Below are positions 17,113 to 24,906 of a stretch of 64,000 bases of DNA, in pieces; within the stretch, counting starts at the first letter, position 1, and each line of letters begins with the position of its first letter. This DNA comes from JACCZR01 sp035296565 (GTDB lineage: Bacteria > Actinomycetota > Thermoleophilia > Solirubrobacterales > Thermoleophilaceae). The DNA lies in contig DATHAQ010000015.1 in NCBI GenBank assembly GCA_035296565.1, positions 69,262 through 133,261 of the forward strand. Reading direction: 5' to 3'. The position numbers and the translations under genes are program-made. The notes under the pieces are model-generated. The model searched no databases. It was not told where the DNA came from and saw only the letters and a list, made by a program, of their open reading frames with translations.

Positions 17113-17217
17113 ATGGACCGGCGCCTGGCCAACAAGAACCTCCGCACGGGCCTGATCGCAGGTGCAATCTCGCTCATCGTGTTCGCCGCCTCGTTCTTCG
17201 TCGGCTTCATTTACTGA
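17113..17217 (+). CDS. 34-residue single-helix membrane microprotein
   Basis: Short open frame from ATG 17113 encoding LANKNLRTGLIAGAISLIVFAASFFVGFIY preceded by MDRR. A basic N-terminus and one 20-residue hydrophobic helix suggest an N-in membrane anchor. Its TGA overlaps the ATG of the next small membrane protein (TGATG), so the pair is translationally coupled. Position near the cytochrome oxidase genes suggests an oxidase accessory subunit; this is inference. Confidence 0.65.
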   Translation: MDRRLANKNLRTGLIAGAISLIVFAASFFVGFIY

Positions 17218-17450
17218 TGGCCGAGGAGGAGGCCGACGGGGCCGGGCTGGCGCCGGCGTCGGAGACGGTCCACCTCCCCGGGCCGACCTACCTGCCCGTG
17301 CTGGTGGCGGCGTTCACCTCGATCGCCCTGGTGGGCGTGGTCCTGAACTGGGTGGTCTTCGGCCTCGCCCTGGCCGTGCTGCTCTTCTGCATCGTCCGCT
17401 GGGTCCGCGACGTTCGCCGGGACGTCGCCGACCTGCCGCTCGAGCACTAG
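17217..17450 (+). CDS. Small two-helix membrane protein, likely cytochrome oxidase subunit IV-like
   Basis: A 77-residue protein with an acidic N-terminus, the segment TVHLPGPTYLPVLVAAFTSIALVGVVLNWVVFGLALAVLLFCIVRW (two membrane helices, residues ~22-60) and a charged C-terminal tail. HLPGPTYLP before the first helix resembles small actinobacterial oxidase subunit IV-like proteins. It is coupled to the 34-residue microprotein and lies 1.2 kb before ctaC on the same strand, with two minus-strand genes between. Confidence 0.6.
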   Translation: MAEEEADGAGLAPASETVHLPGPTYLPVLVAAFTSIALVGVVLNWVVFGLALAVLLFCIVRWVRDVRRDVADLPLEH

Positions 17451-17460
17451 CCGGCGCGGC

Positions 17461-17679
17461 CTAGCCGCCCGGCCGCTCCTCGGCCTCTTCCAGCTTCTCC
17501 TTCTCGGCCTCCGCGCGCTCCTCGAGCTTCTCGCGCAGGTACTCCGCCCGCTCGGCGCGGCGGCCGTGGGTCTCGGCCTCATCCTCGTCGAGCGCCTCGC
17601 CTTCTCGCTTTCGCTCCTCCCGGACGCGCTCGAGCTGCGAGCGCCGAAGCTCGTCGGTCTCGGGATCCTCGTCGGGCAC
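17461..17679 (-). CDS. Highly charged coiled-coil small protein
   Basis: A 72-residue protein almost wholly made of Glu, Arg, Lys and Ala in helical heptads (ELRRSQLERVREERKREGEALDEDEAE and REKLEERAEAEKEKLEEAEER). GTG 17679 stands two bases after the CBS-domain gene stop, so both are in one operon. Function unknown; a helical cytoplasmic partner of the CBS protein is one possibility. Confidence 0.55.
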   Translation of the reverse strand: MPDEDPETDELRRSQLERVREERKREGEALDEDEAETHGRRAERAEYLREKLEERAEAEKEKLEEAEERPGG

Positions 17680-17681
17680 GG

Positions 17682-18098
17682 TCAGGAGGCGGTCGCGGCG
17701 TCCCTCGGCATCTGCGAGGTGGCGCCGTCGCTGACCCAGCAGCGAACGATGTCGCGCATGGAGAGGACGCCATGGACGTCGCCGCCGTCGACCACGATCA
17801 GGTGGCGAAAGCCTCCACGAACCATGGCCTCGGCCGCATACTCCAGCGACCAGGAGGGCTCGGCGAAGGTGAGATTCCTCGATAGGTGGTCGGCCACCTT
17901 CTCCTGGTCGGGGCTCTGTCCGGCGCCGACGGAGTCGAGCAGGTCGCGCTCGGTGAGGATGCCCGGGCCTGGCTGCTCGGGATCGACCACCACGGCGGCC
18001 CCCACGCCCCTGTCTGCCATGGCCTGCGCGGCTTCCCTGAGCGAGTGGCTGGGGCCCACCGTGAGCACCATCTCGCTCATCCCTTGCCGAACCTCCAT
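17682..18098 (-). CDS. Tandem CBS-domain protein
   Basis: A 138-residue stand-alone CBS pair: first motif ADRGVGAAVVVDPEQPGPGILTERDLL near residues 28-55, second VRGGFRHLIVVDGGDVHGVLSMRDIV near 92-118. Such modules bind adenosyl nucleotides and act as energy or redox sensors. ATG 18098 is chosen for the GGGAGG ribosome site just upstream; the frame before it has no CBS-like sequence. It is divergent from an AraC-type regulator with inverted repeats between them. Confidence 0.85.
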   Translation of the reverse strand: MEVRQGMSEMVLTVGPSHSLREAAQAMADRGVGAAVVVDPEQPGPGILTERDLLDSVGAGQSPDQEKVADHLSRNLTFAEPSWSLEYAAEAMVRGGFRHLIVVDGGDVHGVLSMRDIVRCWVSDGATSQMPRDAATAS

Positions 18099-18111
18099 AC
18101 AACCTCCCTTC

Positions 18112-18172
18112 CGATCGTGACGATCGTCTCGAACATTAACGGCTGATCCAAACGGGTACTCCCTCCGTACCC
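18112..18172. promoter_or_regulatory. Inverted repeats in CBS/AraC divergent promoter region
   Basis: Two symmetric sites occur in the 83-bp gap: CGATCG-TGA-CGATCG at 18112-18126, and GGGTAC-TCCCTCC-GTACCC at 18154-18172. Either could be the operator for the adjacent HTH regulator; the second lies 9 bp before its ATG and could equally occlude its own translation or transcription start. Confidence 0.45.
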
Positions 18173-18181
18173 CGAAACGAA

Positions 18182-18556
18182 ATGTCCTTCGCCGCCAAAC
18201 GCCAATCCACCATCGACCGCCGCCGCGCGCTCTATGAGGAGGCGGCCGAGATCCTCGAGCGCGAGTACGAGTCCGACCTGTCCCTCGACCGGATCGCCCT
18301 GCAGGTGGCCGCCTCCCGGCGTCAGCTGCAGCGCGCCTTCGCCGAGGCCGGGGAGACCAGCTTCCGCACCTACCTGCAGAAGGTCCGTATGTCAAAGGCT
18401 GCCGAGCTGCTGCAGGAGGGCGCGCTGCCGGTGAACCAGGTGGCTAGCTCGGTGGGCTACCGCCAGCCCGCGCAGTTCGCCAAGGCCTTCCGCCGCCACC
18501 ACGGGGCCCCGCCATCGAGCTTCCGCTCGAACGGCCGGGCCCACGCCGCGGCCTAG
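18182..18556 (+). CDS. AraC-type DNA-binding domain protein without sensor domain
   Basis: A 124-residue protein that is little more than the two helix-turn-helices of AraC/XylS regulators: LSLDRIALQVAASRRQLQRAFAEAGETSFRTYLQKVRMSKAAELLQ (HTH 1 and linker) and PVNQVASSVGYRQPAQFAKAFRRHHGAPPSSFR (HTH 2). No effector-binding domain is present, as in MarA/SoxS-like members, so its activity would be set by its own level. It stands 49 bp before ctaC on the same strand and divergent from the CBS gene. Confidence 0.88.
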   Translation: MSFAAKRQSTIDRRRALYEEAAEILEREYESDLSLDRIALQVAASRRQLQRAFAEAGETSFRTYLQKVRMSKAAELLQEGALPVNQVASSVGYRQPAQFAKAFRRHHGAPPSSFRSNGRAHAAA

Positions 18557-18605
18557 CCAGCCCGCGCCACGCTCCTGGCGGCTGGACGCCCGCACGGGCA
18601 ATAAC

Positions 18606-19379
18606 ATGCCGCGCGTGAAGGGCCACCCCCTCGCGCGCATGATCACCTACTCGCTGATCGCGGCCGTCCTCGGTACGGTCGCGGTACTGCTGCTGGACTG
18701 GTTCCCGGTCGAGGCCTCCACGGCAGCGGGCTCGATCGACAGGCTCTACGACGTCCTGTTGATCGCCTCGGTGCCGATCTTCGTCCTGGTGATGGCCGTG
18801 GCCATCTACTCCGTGATCAAGTTCCGGGCCAGGCCGGGCGACCTGGGCGACGGCGCCCCGATCCACGGAAACACCCGCCTGGAGATCCTGTGGGTGACCG
18901 TCCCGTTCATCATGGTCACCACGCTCGCGGTGTACGGCTGGCTGGTCCTCGACGACCTCGAGGCCAAGGAGCCGAACACGCTGGTGGTGGAGGTCCGGGC
19001 CCAGCAGTTCGCCTGGCGCTTCACCTATCCCGGCGAGGGCGGGCTGAAGGCCAATCAGCTCGTGCTGCCCAAGGACCGGCCGGTCGAGTTCCGCGTGACC
19101 ACGAACGACGTCGTCCATGACTTCTGGGTCCCGCAGTTCCGCCTCAAGACCGACACGGTGCCCGGTCTCACCACCAAGCTGCGTGTCACGCCCAGCCGCC
19201 TGGGCCGATACGACGTGGTCTGCGCCGAGCTGTGCGGGATCGGCCACTCGACCATGCGCCAGGCCGTGCGCGTCGTTCCCCAGAGCGAGTACTCCTCATG
19301 GGCCGCGAACGCCAGGAAGCAGCAGAAGACCGTGGGCGGCGAGACGCCCACTGAGCCCGAGAACCCGGGTAAGCAATGA
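18606..19379 (+). CDS. ctaC: Cytochrome c oxidase subunit II
   Basis: A 257-residue subunit II of an aa3-type heme-copper oxidase. Two N-terminal membrane helices (residues ~12-33 and ~52-72) flank a short loop; HGNTRLEILWVTVPFIMV precedes the second half of the hairpin. The periplasmic cupredoxin domain carries the binuclear CuA site: His in DVVHDFWVPQF, and CAELCGIGHSTM with both Cys, His and Met ligands. No fused cytochrome c domain follows. It starts the operon ctaC, ctaD, USP-like gene, ctaE, microprotein. Confidence 0.95.
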   Translation: MPRVKGHPLARMITYSLIAAVLGTVAVLLLDWFPVEASTAAGSIDRLYDVLLIASVPIFVLVMAVAIYSVIKFRARPGDLGDGAPIHGNTRLEILWVTVPFIMVTTLAVYGWLVLDDLEAKEPNTLVVEVRAQQFAWRFTYPGEGGLKANQLVLPKDRPVEFRVTTNDVVHDFWVPQFRLKTDTVPGLTTKLRVTPSRLGRYDVVCAELCGIGHSTMRQAVRVVPQSEYSSWAANARKQQKTVGGETPTEPENPGKQ

Positions 19380-19413
19380 GGTACTTTCGGGGCGTGTCCG
19401 CGAAGGTGGAAAC

Positions 19414-21318
19414 GTGACGCTGGCCGCCCGTCTCGCGGCGCCCGGGTGGTGGCGGGCCCTGATCTCGCAGCCGATCGGCTTCGCCGTGGCGCTCGGCCTC
19501 ACGGTGGGCGTGCGGGCCCTCTACGGCTACGAGCCGGTATTCGACTGGGAGGCGATCGTCACGGTCGCGATGATCGCCCTGCCGCTCGCCTTCCTGGTGG
19601 GCATCGGCTGCTTCGACTACTGGTTCCGGTGGGCGTCAGGTGCTCGCACCGTCCCCGAGGACCACTCCGGCCACGGCGCCCGTTCGTGGAAGGACTACTT
19701 CAAGGTCAACACCGACCACAAGGTCATCGGGATCCAGTACATCTGCACGACCTTCTTCTTCTTCATCGCGGGCGGGCTGATGGCGATGGTGATGAGGGCC
19801 GAGTTGGCCCAACCGGGCACCCAGTTCGTCGAGCCCAACACCTACAACGGGCTCTTCAGCGTCCACGCGTCGCTGATGATCTTCCTGTTCATCATCCCGG
19901 TCTTCGCCGGGATCGCGAACTACGTGATCCCGCTGATGATCGGCGCCCCGGACATGGCCTTCCCGCGCCTGAACGCGCTGTCGTTCTGGATGCTCCCCAC
20001 GGCCGGCATCCTCATGCTGGCCTCCTTCTTCGCCGAGGGCGGCGCGTTCGCCACCGGCTGGACCGCCTACGCCCCCCTGTCGACCGAGACGCCGCTCGGG
20101 CAGACATTCTTCAATGTCGCGGTGCAGTTCGCGGGGGCGTCGTCTATCGCCACCGCGCTGAACTTCCTGGTGACGATCATCACCATGCGCGCGCCGGGCA
20201 TGACGTTCTGGCGCATGCCATTGCTGGTGTGGGCCAACTTCACCACCTCGCTCCTGGTGGTCATCGCGACACCCTTCATCGCCGGCTCGCAGTTCTTCGT
20301 GCTCTTCGACCGCGCGCTGGGGACGCACTTCTTCGACCCCGCCGGCAGCGGCGACGTGCTCATGTATCAGCACGTCTTCTGGTTCTACTCCCACCCGGCC
20401 GTCTACATCATGATGCTCCCGGGCTTCGGGATCGTCTCGGAGGTGATCTCGGCCAATGCCAGGAAGCCGGTGTTCGGCTACAGGATGATGGCGTTCTCGC
20501 TGATGGCCATCGTGGTGCTCGGCTTCACCGTCTGGGCCCACCACATGTTCGTGTCGGGCATGTTCAGCTGGCTGAGGGTGCCGATGATGATCACGACGAT
20601 GCTCATCGCCGTCCCGACGGGCATCAAGATCTTCTCCTGGCTGGCGACCCTCTGGCGAGGGGTCATCCACCTCACCACGCCCATGTTGTTTGCCCTGGGC
20701 TTCATCACCATGTTCACCCTGGGCGGGATCAGCGGGATCATGCTCGCGGTCATCCCGGTGGTGATCCACGTCTCGGACACCTACTTCGTGGTGGCGCACA
20801 TCCACTACGTGCTGTTCGGCGGCTCGGTGTTCACGATCTTCGCCGGCATCTACCACTGGTTCCCGAAGATGACGGGGCGGATGTACGACGAGGGCCTGGG
20901 CAAGGTGCACTTCTGGCTCTCGTTCGTCTTCTTCAACCTCACCTTCGGCCCGATGCACTTCGTGGGCATCGACGGCATGCCGCGGCGGGTGGCCGACTAC
21001 GCCGAGTCCTTCGCAACGCTCAACGTGATCATCTCCGTGTCGAGCTTCGTGTTCGGCCTGTCGTTCCTGGTCTTCCTCTACAACATCATCACCTCGTGGC
21101 GGAACGGTCCGAAGGCCGCGGCGAACCCGTGGCGAGCCCACACGCTCGAGTGGCAGGTCTCCTCTCCCCCGCCCATCTTCAACTTCGACGAGGTCCCGAC
21201 CGTGGTCGGAGGCCCCTACGAGTACGGGGTGCCGGGGGCGGTCCACGGCGTCTTCAAGGAGAAGAAGGGCGCAGCCGTGCCGGCCGGCGCGGGCGGCGCA
21301 CCCCCTCCGTCTGAATGA
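19414..21318 (+). CDS. ctaD: Cytochrome c oxidase subunit I (A2-type)
   Basis: A 634-residue catalytic subunit with about 14 membrane helices. Heme and copper ligands are intact: SVHASLMIF (heme a), HVFWFYSHPAVYIMMLPGFG (CuB His and cross-linked Tyr), WAHHMF (CuB) and VAHIHYVLFGG (heme ligands). In the CuB helix the usual HPEVY glutamate is alanine, while YS stands before the His; YSHPxVY defines the A2 subfamily. D-channel entry IGAPDMAFPRLN is kept. GTG 19414 follows a purine-rich AAGGTGGA site and agrees with an extra N-terminal hydrophobic stretch. The stop overlaps the next gene's ATG by 4 bp. Confidence 0.95.
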   Translation: MTLAARLAAPGWWRALISQPIGFAVALGLTVGVRALYGYEPVFDWEAIVTVAMIALPLAFLVGIGCFDYWFRWASGARTVPEDHSGHGARSWKDYFKVNTDHKVIGIQYICTTFFFFIAGGLMAMVMRAELAQPGTQFVEPNTYNGLFSVHASLMIFLFIIPVFAGIANYVIPLMIGAPDMAFPRLNALSFWMLPTAGILMLASFFAEGGAFATGWTAYAPLSTETPLGQTFFNVAVQFAGASSIATALNFLVTIITMRAPGMTFWRMPLLVWANFTTSLLVVIATPFIAGSQFFVLFDRALGTHFFDPAGSGDVLMYQHVFWFYSHPAVYIMMLPGFGIVSEVISANARKPVFGYRMMAFSLMAIVVLGFTVWAHHMFVSGMFSWLRVPMMITTMLIAVPTGIKIFSWLATLWRGVIHLTTPMLFALGFITMFTLGGISGIMLAVIPVVIHVSDTYFVVAHIHYVLFGGSVFTIFAGIYHWFPKMTGRMYDEGLGKVHFWLSFVFFNLTFGPMHFVGIDGMPRRVADYAESFATLNVIISVSSFVFGLSFLVFLYNIITSWRNGPKAAANPWRAHTLEWQVSSPPPIFNFDEVPTVVGGPYEYGVPGAVHGVFKEKKGAAVPAGAGGAPPPSE

Positions 21319-22130
21319 GCGACGCCAAGCGCATACTCGTGGTGGCCAATGAGACCGTAGGCGGCACCGCGCTCATCGACGCGGTCAAGCGCCACGCCGA
21401 CGCGGGCGCCGTCTCGGTACACGTCATCTGCCCGCAGAACGCGCCCAAGCACGGCTACGTGATCTACGACAGCAACGTGCGCGAGGCCGCAGAGAACCGG
21501 CTCGACCTCACCCTCGCGCAGCTCGAGGAGATAGGCGTCGAGGCCACGGGCGAGGTCATGGACCCCGACCCCTACTCGGCGATCATGGACGCCGTCGGCG
21601 AGAACGACTACGACGAGATCATCGTCTCGACCCACCCCGAGACACGCTCGGGCTGGCTGCGCCAGGACCTCGTCACGCGCATCGCGAAGGACACCTCCTG
21701 CCCGGTGGAGCACGTGGTCGTGGACCTCGACGCCGATCGCGAGCACGGCAAGCGGGCGCTCGTGGTGGCAAACCAGACGGTGGGCGGCGAGGCGCTGATC
21801 AGGCAGCTCGAGGAGCTCTCCCAGGAGGAGGGCGAGCACAACTTCGTGGTCATCGTGCCGGCCAACGAGAACGACGACGAGGGCGCGTCGCAGCGCCTGG
21901 CCTCCACGCTCAAGCGCCTGGAGGACGAGGGCCTCCAGGTGGTGGGGCAGGTAGCCCACGCCGACCCGTTCACGGCGATCCAGAACGCCCTTCAGTTCTA
22001 CCCCGCCGACGAGATCGTGATCTCGACTTTCCCCGAGACTCGCTCGGGCTGGCTTCGCTCGGACCTGATCAAGCGCGTTCAGGCCACCACCTCCAAGCCC
22101 GTGCACCACGTCGTGGCGGAGGAGGGCTAG
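21315..22130 (+). CDS. Tandem USP-like domain protein within cytochrome oxidase operon
   Basis: A 271-residue soluble protein formed by two related ~130-residue Rossmann-like domains. Matching pieces are KRILVVANETVGGTALI / KRALVVANQTVGGEALI at each start and the nearly identical THPETRSGWLRQDL / TFPETRSGWLRSDL near each end. The layout resembles universal-stress proteins, but the usual ATP-binding GxxGxxxxxxxxxGS loop is absent, replaced by the PETRSGWLR element. It is coupled by overlaps to ctaD (4 bp) and ctaE (TAGTG), so a role in oxidase regulation or assembly is implied, not shown. Confidence 0.75.
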   Translation: MSDAKRILVVANETVGGTALIDAVKRHADAGAVSVHVICPQNAPKHGYVIYDSNVREAAENRLDLTLAQLEEIGVEATGEVMDPDPYSAIMDAVGENDYDEIIVSTHPETRSGWLRQDLVTRIAKDTSCPVEHVVVDLDADREHGKRALVVANQTVGGEALIRQLEELSQEEGEHNFVVIVPANENDDEGASQRLASTLKRLEDEGLQVVGQVAHADPFTAIQNALQFYPADEIVISTFPETRSGWLRSDLIKRVQATTSKPVHHVVAEEG

Positions 22131-22756
22131 TGGAGTCAGCCAGCGTCGCCGTCGGCGGCACCCACGCCGACGAGCACGACGAGCACCACGGGCCTCCCGC
22201 CGCCAACCAGTCCTCGCGGCTGGAGTCGCAGTTCCTCGGGATGCTGCTTTTCATCATCTCCGAGGTCATGCTCTTCGGAGCGTTCTTCACGGCCTATTTC
22301 TTCATCAGGGTCGTGGGGGAGGCGCAGTGGCCGGCGCAGGGCGAGGAGCTGCCGGTTGCCATCGCCGGGGTCAACACCGCGATCCTGATCTCCTCGAGCT
22401 TCACGATGCACTGGGCGCTGGAGGGCGCGCGCAACGGCAACCGCCGGGCGCTGCGGGCCGGGCTGGTGACCACCGTCGGCCTGGGCTTGACCTTCCTGAC
22501 CGTCCAGATCAACGAGTACGTGCACATCGGCTTCTCCCCCGCCGACAACGCCCAGGGCTCGATCTTCTACGGCCTCACAGGTCTGCATGGCGCGCACGTG
22601 TTCGTCGGCCTGACGCTGCTCACTTTCGCGACGATCCGCGCCTTCCGTGGCCACTTCTCGATCAAGGAGCACCGCGGCGTCGAGGTGCCGGGCATCTACT
22701 GGCACTTCGTCGACATCATGTGGATCGTCGTCTACACGACGATCTACATCCTGTGA
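22130..22756 (+). CDS. ctaE: Cytochrome c oxidase subunit III
   Basis: A 208-residue subunit III with five membrane helices, the short actinobacterial form. The N-terminus is His/Glu-rich (HADEHDEHHG). Family marks are LLFIISEVMLFGAFFTAYF, GLTGLHGAHVFVGLTLL and GIYWHFVDIMWIVVYTTIYIL. GTG 22130 shares its first base with the stop of the upstream USP-like gene, and its own stop overlaps the microprotein start. Confidence 0.95.
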   Translation: MESASVAVGGTHADEHDEHHGPPAANQSSRLESQFLGMLLFIISEVMLFGAFFTAYFFIRVVGEAQWPAQGEELPVAIAGVNTAILISSSFTMHWALEGARNGNRRALRAGLVTTVGLGLTFLTVQINEYVHIGFSPADNAQGSIFYGLTGLHGAHVFVGLTLLTFATIRAFRGHFSIKEHRGVEVPGIYWHFVDIMWIVVYTTIYIL

Positions 22757-22860
22757 TCAACCCGCTTCGCTCCGAACAGGAGGCCTTTCGCTTCCTGATC
22801 TACGTGGCGGTGGTGGTCGGGGTGATTGTCGCCATCGTGCTCATCCTGCGGGCGCTCTGA
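22753..22860 (+). CDS. 35-residue oxidase-associated membrane microprotein
   Basis: A short frame from GTG 22753 encoding MINPLRSEQEAFRFLIYVAV followed by VVGVIVAIVLILRAL. One membrane helix covers residues ~14-33. Its start overlaps the ctaE stop (GTGA), fixing it as the last member of the oxidase operon. Small single-helix subunits are common in heme-copper oxidases, so a structural subunit is likely. Confidence 0.7.
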   Translation: MINPLRSEQEAFRFLIYVAVVVGVIVAIVLILRAL

Positions 22861-23618
22861 GCTCGTCCGACCTGGAGCTGGCCGAGCGCGCGGCCCGCGC
22901 CGCGGGGGCGCTGTTGCTGGAGCGCTTCGGCGGGCCGGCCAGCGGGGTCGAGCAGAAGTCCTCGAGCACCGACATGGTCTCCGACGCCGACCGCGACGCC
23001 GAGGCGCTGGTGGTCGAGCTCCTGCGCTCCGAGCGCCCCGACGACGGGCTGCTCGGCGAGGAGGACGCCAGCCGCGAGGGCAGCAGCGGGCGACGCTGGG
23101 TGGTCGACCCCCTGGACGGCACCACGAACTACCTCTACGGCTTCCCCGCGTGGGCGGTGAGCGTCGCCGTGGAGGACGCCGACGGCGGTCTGGCGGGCGT
23201 GGTTCTCGACCCCGTGCGCGGTGACCTGTTCGCCGCAGAGCGGGGTCGTGGCCTGCGGTTGAACGGCGAGCCGGCGGGTGTGCGCGAGCCGGTGGCGGTC
23301 GAGCAGGCGCTGGTGGCCACCGGCTTCTCCTACGAGCGCCGGCGCCGTGCCGAGCAGGCCGAGGTGCTCACCGGCGTGCTGCCGCGGGTGCGCGACGTCC
23401 GCCGCGCGGGCGCCGCCGCGCTCGATCTGGCGATGGTGGCCGGCGGGCGGCTGGACGGCTACTACGAGCGCGGGCTGCGGCCCTGGGACTGGGCCGCGGG
23501 CCGCCTGGCGGTTGCCGAGGCCGGCGGCACGGTCGTGGACCTGGAGGGCGAGCCGCTGGGGCTGGTGGCAGCCTCCACGCCGGAGCTGGCGGCCGAACTC
23601 GTCGGCCTCGTCGGCTAG
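22857..23618 (+). CDS. Inositol monophosphatase-family protein
   Basis: A 253-residue Mg-dependent phosphatase (inositol-1-phosphate, histidinol-phosphate or bisphosphate nucleotide substrates are possible). Motifs: DMVSDADRDAE, the metal-site glutamate in LLGEEDAS, WVVDPLDGTTNYLYG near residue 82, and LRPWDWAAGRLAVAEAGG near 205. The sequence is family-like from LELAERAARAAGALL onward, yet no in-frame ATG, GTG or TTG precedes that segment; CTG 22857, overlapping the previous stop as CTGA, is the best candidate. TTG 22914 would remove the first conserved helix. Confidence 0.85.
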   Translation: MSSSDLELAERAARAAGALLLERFGGPASGVEQKSSSTDMVSDADRDAEALVVELLRSERPDDGLLGEEDASREGSSGRRWVVDPLDGTTNYLYGFPAWAVSVAVEDADGGLAGVVLDPVRGDLFAAERGRGLRLNGEPAGVREPVAVEQALVATGFSYERRRRAEQAEVLTGVLPRVRDVRRAGAAALDLAMVAGGRLDGYYERGLRPWDWAAGRLAVAEAGGTVVDLEGEPLGLVAASTPELAAELVGLVG

Positions 23619-23654
23619 CCTGGCCGCGCACCCTTCGTCGAAAGGCTCTTCGCG

Positions 23655-24125
23655 ATGACACGCCGTACAACGCTCGCTTGCCTGGCCGTCGTTTGCGCCG
23701 CCGTCGTGGCGGGCTGCGGCGGCCCCTCCAAGGAGGACTACGCCCAGCAGGCCAACGGCATCTGCTCGCAGATACAGAAGGACCTGCAGGCGGTGAGCCA
23801 GAGTGGCCAGACCAACGACCCCAAGGAGATCAACAGCCGCACCGATCAGGCGGTGAAGGCGTTCTCGACGGGCGTCGACCGGATCAAGGGCCTCGACAAG
23901 CCCGACGGGGACGCCGGAGAGCAGGCGGAGCAGTTCACCGCGGCGTTCGAGAAGTTCCTGGAGCAGGACTACCGGCCGGGGGTCGAGAAGCTGCAGAAGG
24001 CCGTAAACAGCCGGGACCGCGAGCAGATCCGCAACGCCGCGCTGAGCCTGCGCAACATCAATACGCAGGACGTGAACCGCCTGGCCGGCCAGCTGGGCGT
24101 GACCGAGTGCGCCTCGGGCGCCTAG
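23655..24125 (+). CDS. Lipoprotein with helical domain, function unknown
   Basis: A 156-residue protein with a lipoprotein signal (TTLACLAVVCAAVVAGC; lipobox VAGC, Cys22) and then a soluble, helix-rich domain (AQQANGICSQIQKDLQAV and QAEQFTAAFEKFLEQDYRPG) with two further cysteines, near the start and the end (TECASGA), that could pair. Such lipoproteins are frequent in actinobacteria, with no assigned role. It is convergent with the coiled-coil gene, 7 bp apart. Confidence 0.78.
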   Translation: MTRRTTLACLAVVCAAVVAGCGGPSKEDYAQQANGICSQIQKDLQAVSQSGQTNDPKEINSRTDQAVKAFSTGVDRIKGLDKPDGDAGEQAEQFTAAFEKFLEQDYRPGVEKLQKAVNSRDREQIRNAALSLRNINTQDVNRLAGQLGVTECASGA

Positions 24126-24132
24126 CCCGGGG

Positions 24133-24894
24133 CTAGTCCTGGCGTAGGCCCGCAAGGCGCTCGTCGGCCTGCTGGGCCGCGGCGGCGGCCTGCTCGAGCC
24201 GCTCCGTGGCGCGTTCCAGCGCATGCTGTGCGCGCTCGGCGTCCTTTCGCGCGGCCTGCACCTCGCGCTCGGCGTCCTCGCGGCGGGCGTCGAGCTTCTT
24301 CGCCTCGGCCTCCGCGGCCTTGAGCTTGTCGCGGCGCTGCTTGGCCTGCTCGCGCTCGGCGCTCTGCTTCTTCCTGCGCTCCCTCCCCTTGCCGCTCGGC
24401 TGCACCGCCCCGAGCGCCAGCTCGCCGAGGCCCGGCGCGTCGTGGTCGGAGGTCAGCCGCCCGCGCTCGAACTCGGCTCGCACCTCCTCGTCGAGGGCCA
24501 CGGCGTGCAGCGTCTGGCGCGCGCGCTCGGTGGCCGGCTCGCTGAGCGACGTGCCGGCCTGCCCGGCCAGCGCCGAAGCGGCCCCGAGGGCCTCGCTCAC
24601 CGCGGTGCGCTCGGCGTCGGTCGCCTCCCGCAGGTCGTCGGGGTCGGCGTCGCCGGCCACCAGCCGCTCCTGCGCTTCGCGCAGGGCGGCGCCGGCCTTC
24701 AACAGCCGCTCGCGCTGCTTGGGGGCCAGCTGGTTCAGCGCCCAGGCGGGCTGATTGGGCTTCTTCAGCGCCTTGACGGCGTCGGCGCCCTCCCGGTCGC
24801 CCTCGGAACGCAGCCGCTTGGCCAGCTCGTCGCGGCGCGCCACGAAGCCGTCGAAGTCTCCTGCGTAGACCTCGTCGAGGGCGTCCCGGTCCAC
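24133..24894 (-). CDS. Conserved coiled-coil protein
   Basis: A 253-residue protein whose N-terminal third (FVARRDELAKRLRSEGDREGADAVKALKKPNQPAWALNQLA) matches a recurrent actinobacterial hypothetical-protein signature, and whose C-terminal half (residues ~165-245) is a long Lys/Glu/Ala/Arg coiled coil. No enzymatic motif is seen. GTG or ATG near 24894 starts with MDRDALDEVYAGDF. The triple dispersed repeat lies just upstream and may carry or block its promoter. Confidence 0.7.
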   Translation of the reverse strand: MDRDALDEVYAGDFDGFVARRDELAKRLRSEGDREGADAVKALKKPNQPAWALNQLAPKQRERLLKAGAALREAQERLVAGDADPDDLREATDAERTAVSEALGAASALAGQAGTSLSEPATERARQTLHAVALDEEVRAEFERGRLTSDHDAPGLGELALGAVQPSGKGRERRKKQSAEREQAKQRRDKLKAAEAEAKKLDARREDAEREVQAARKDAERAQHALERATERLEQAAAAAQQADERLAGLRQD

Positions 24895-24906
24895 CCCGTG
24901 GCCTCC

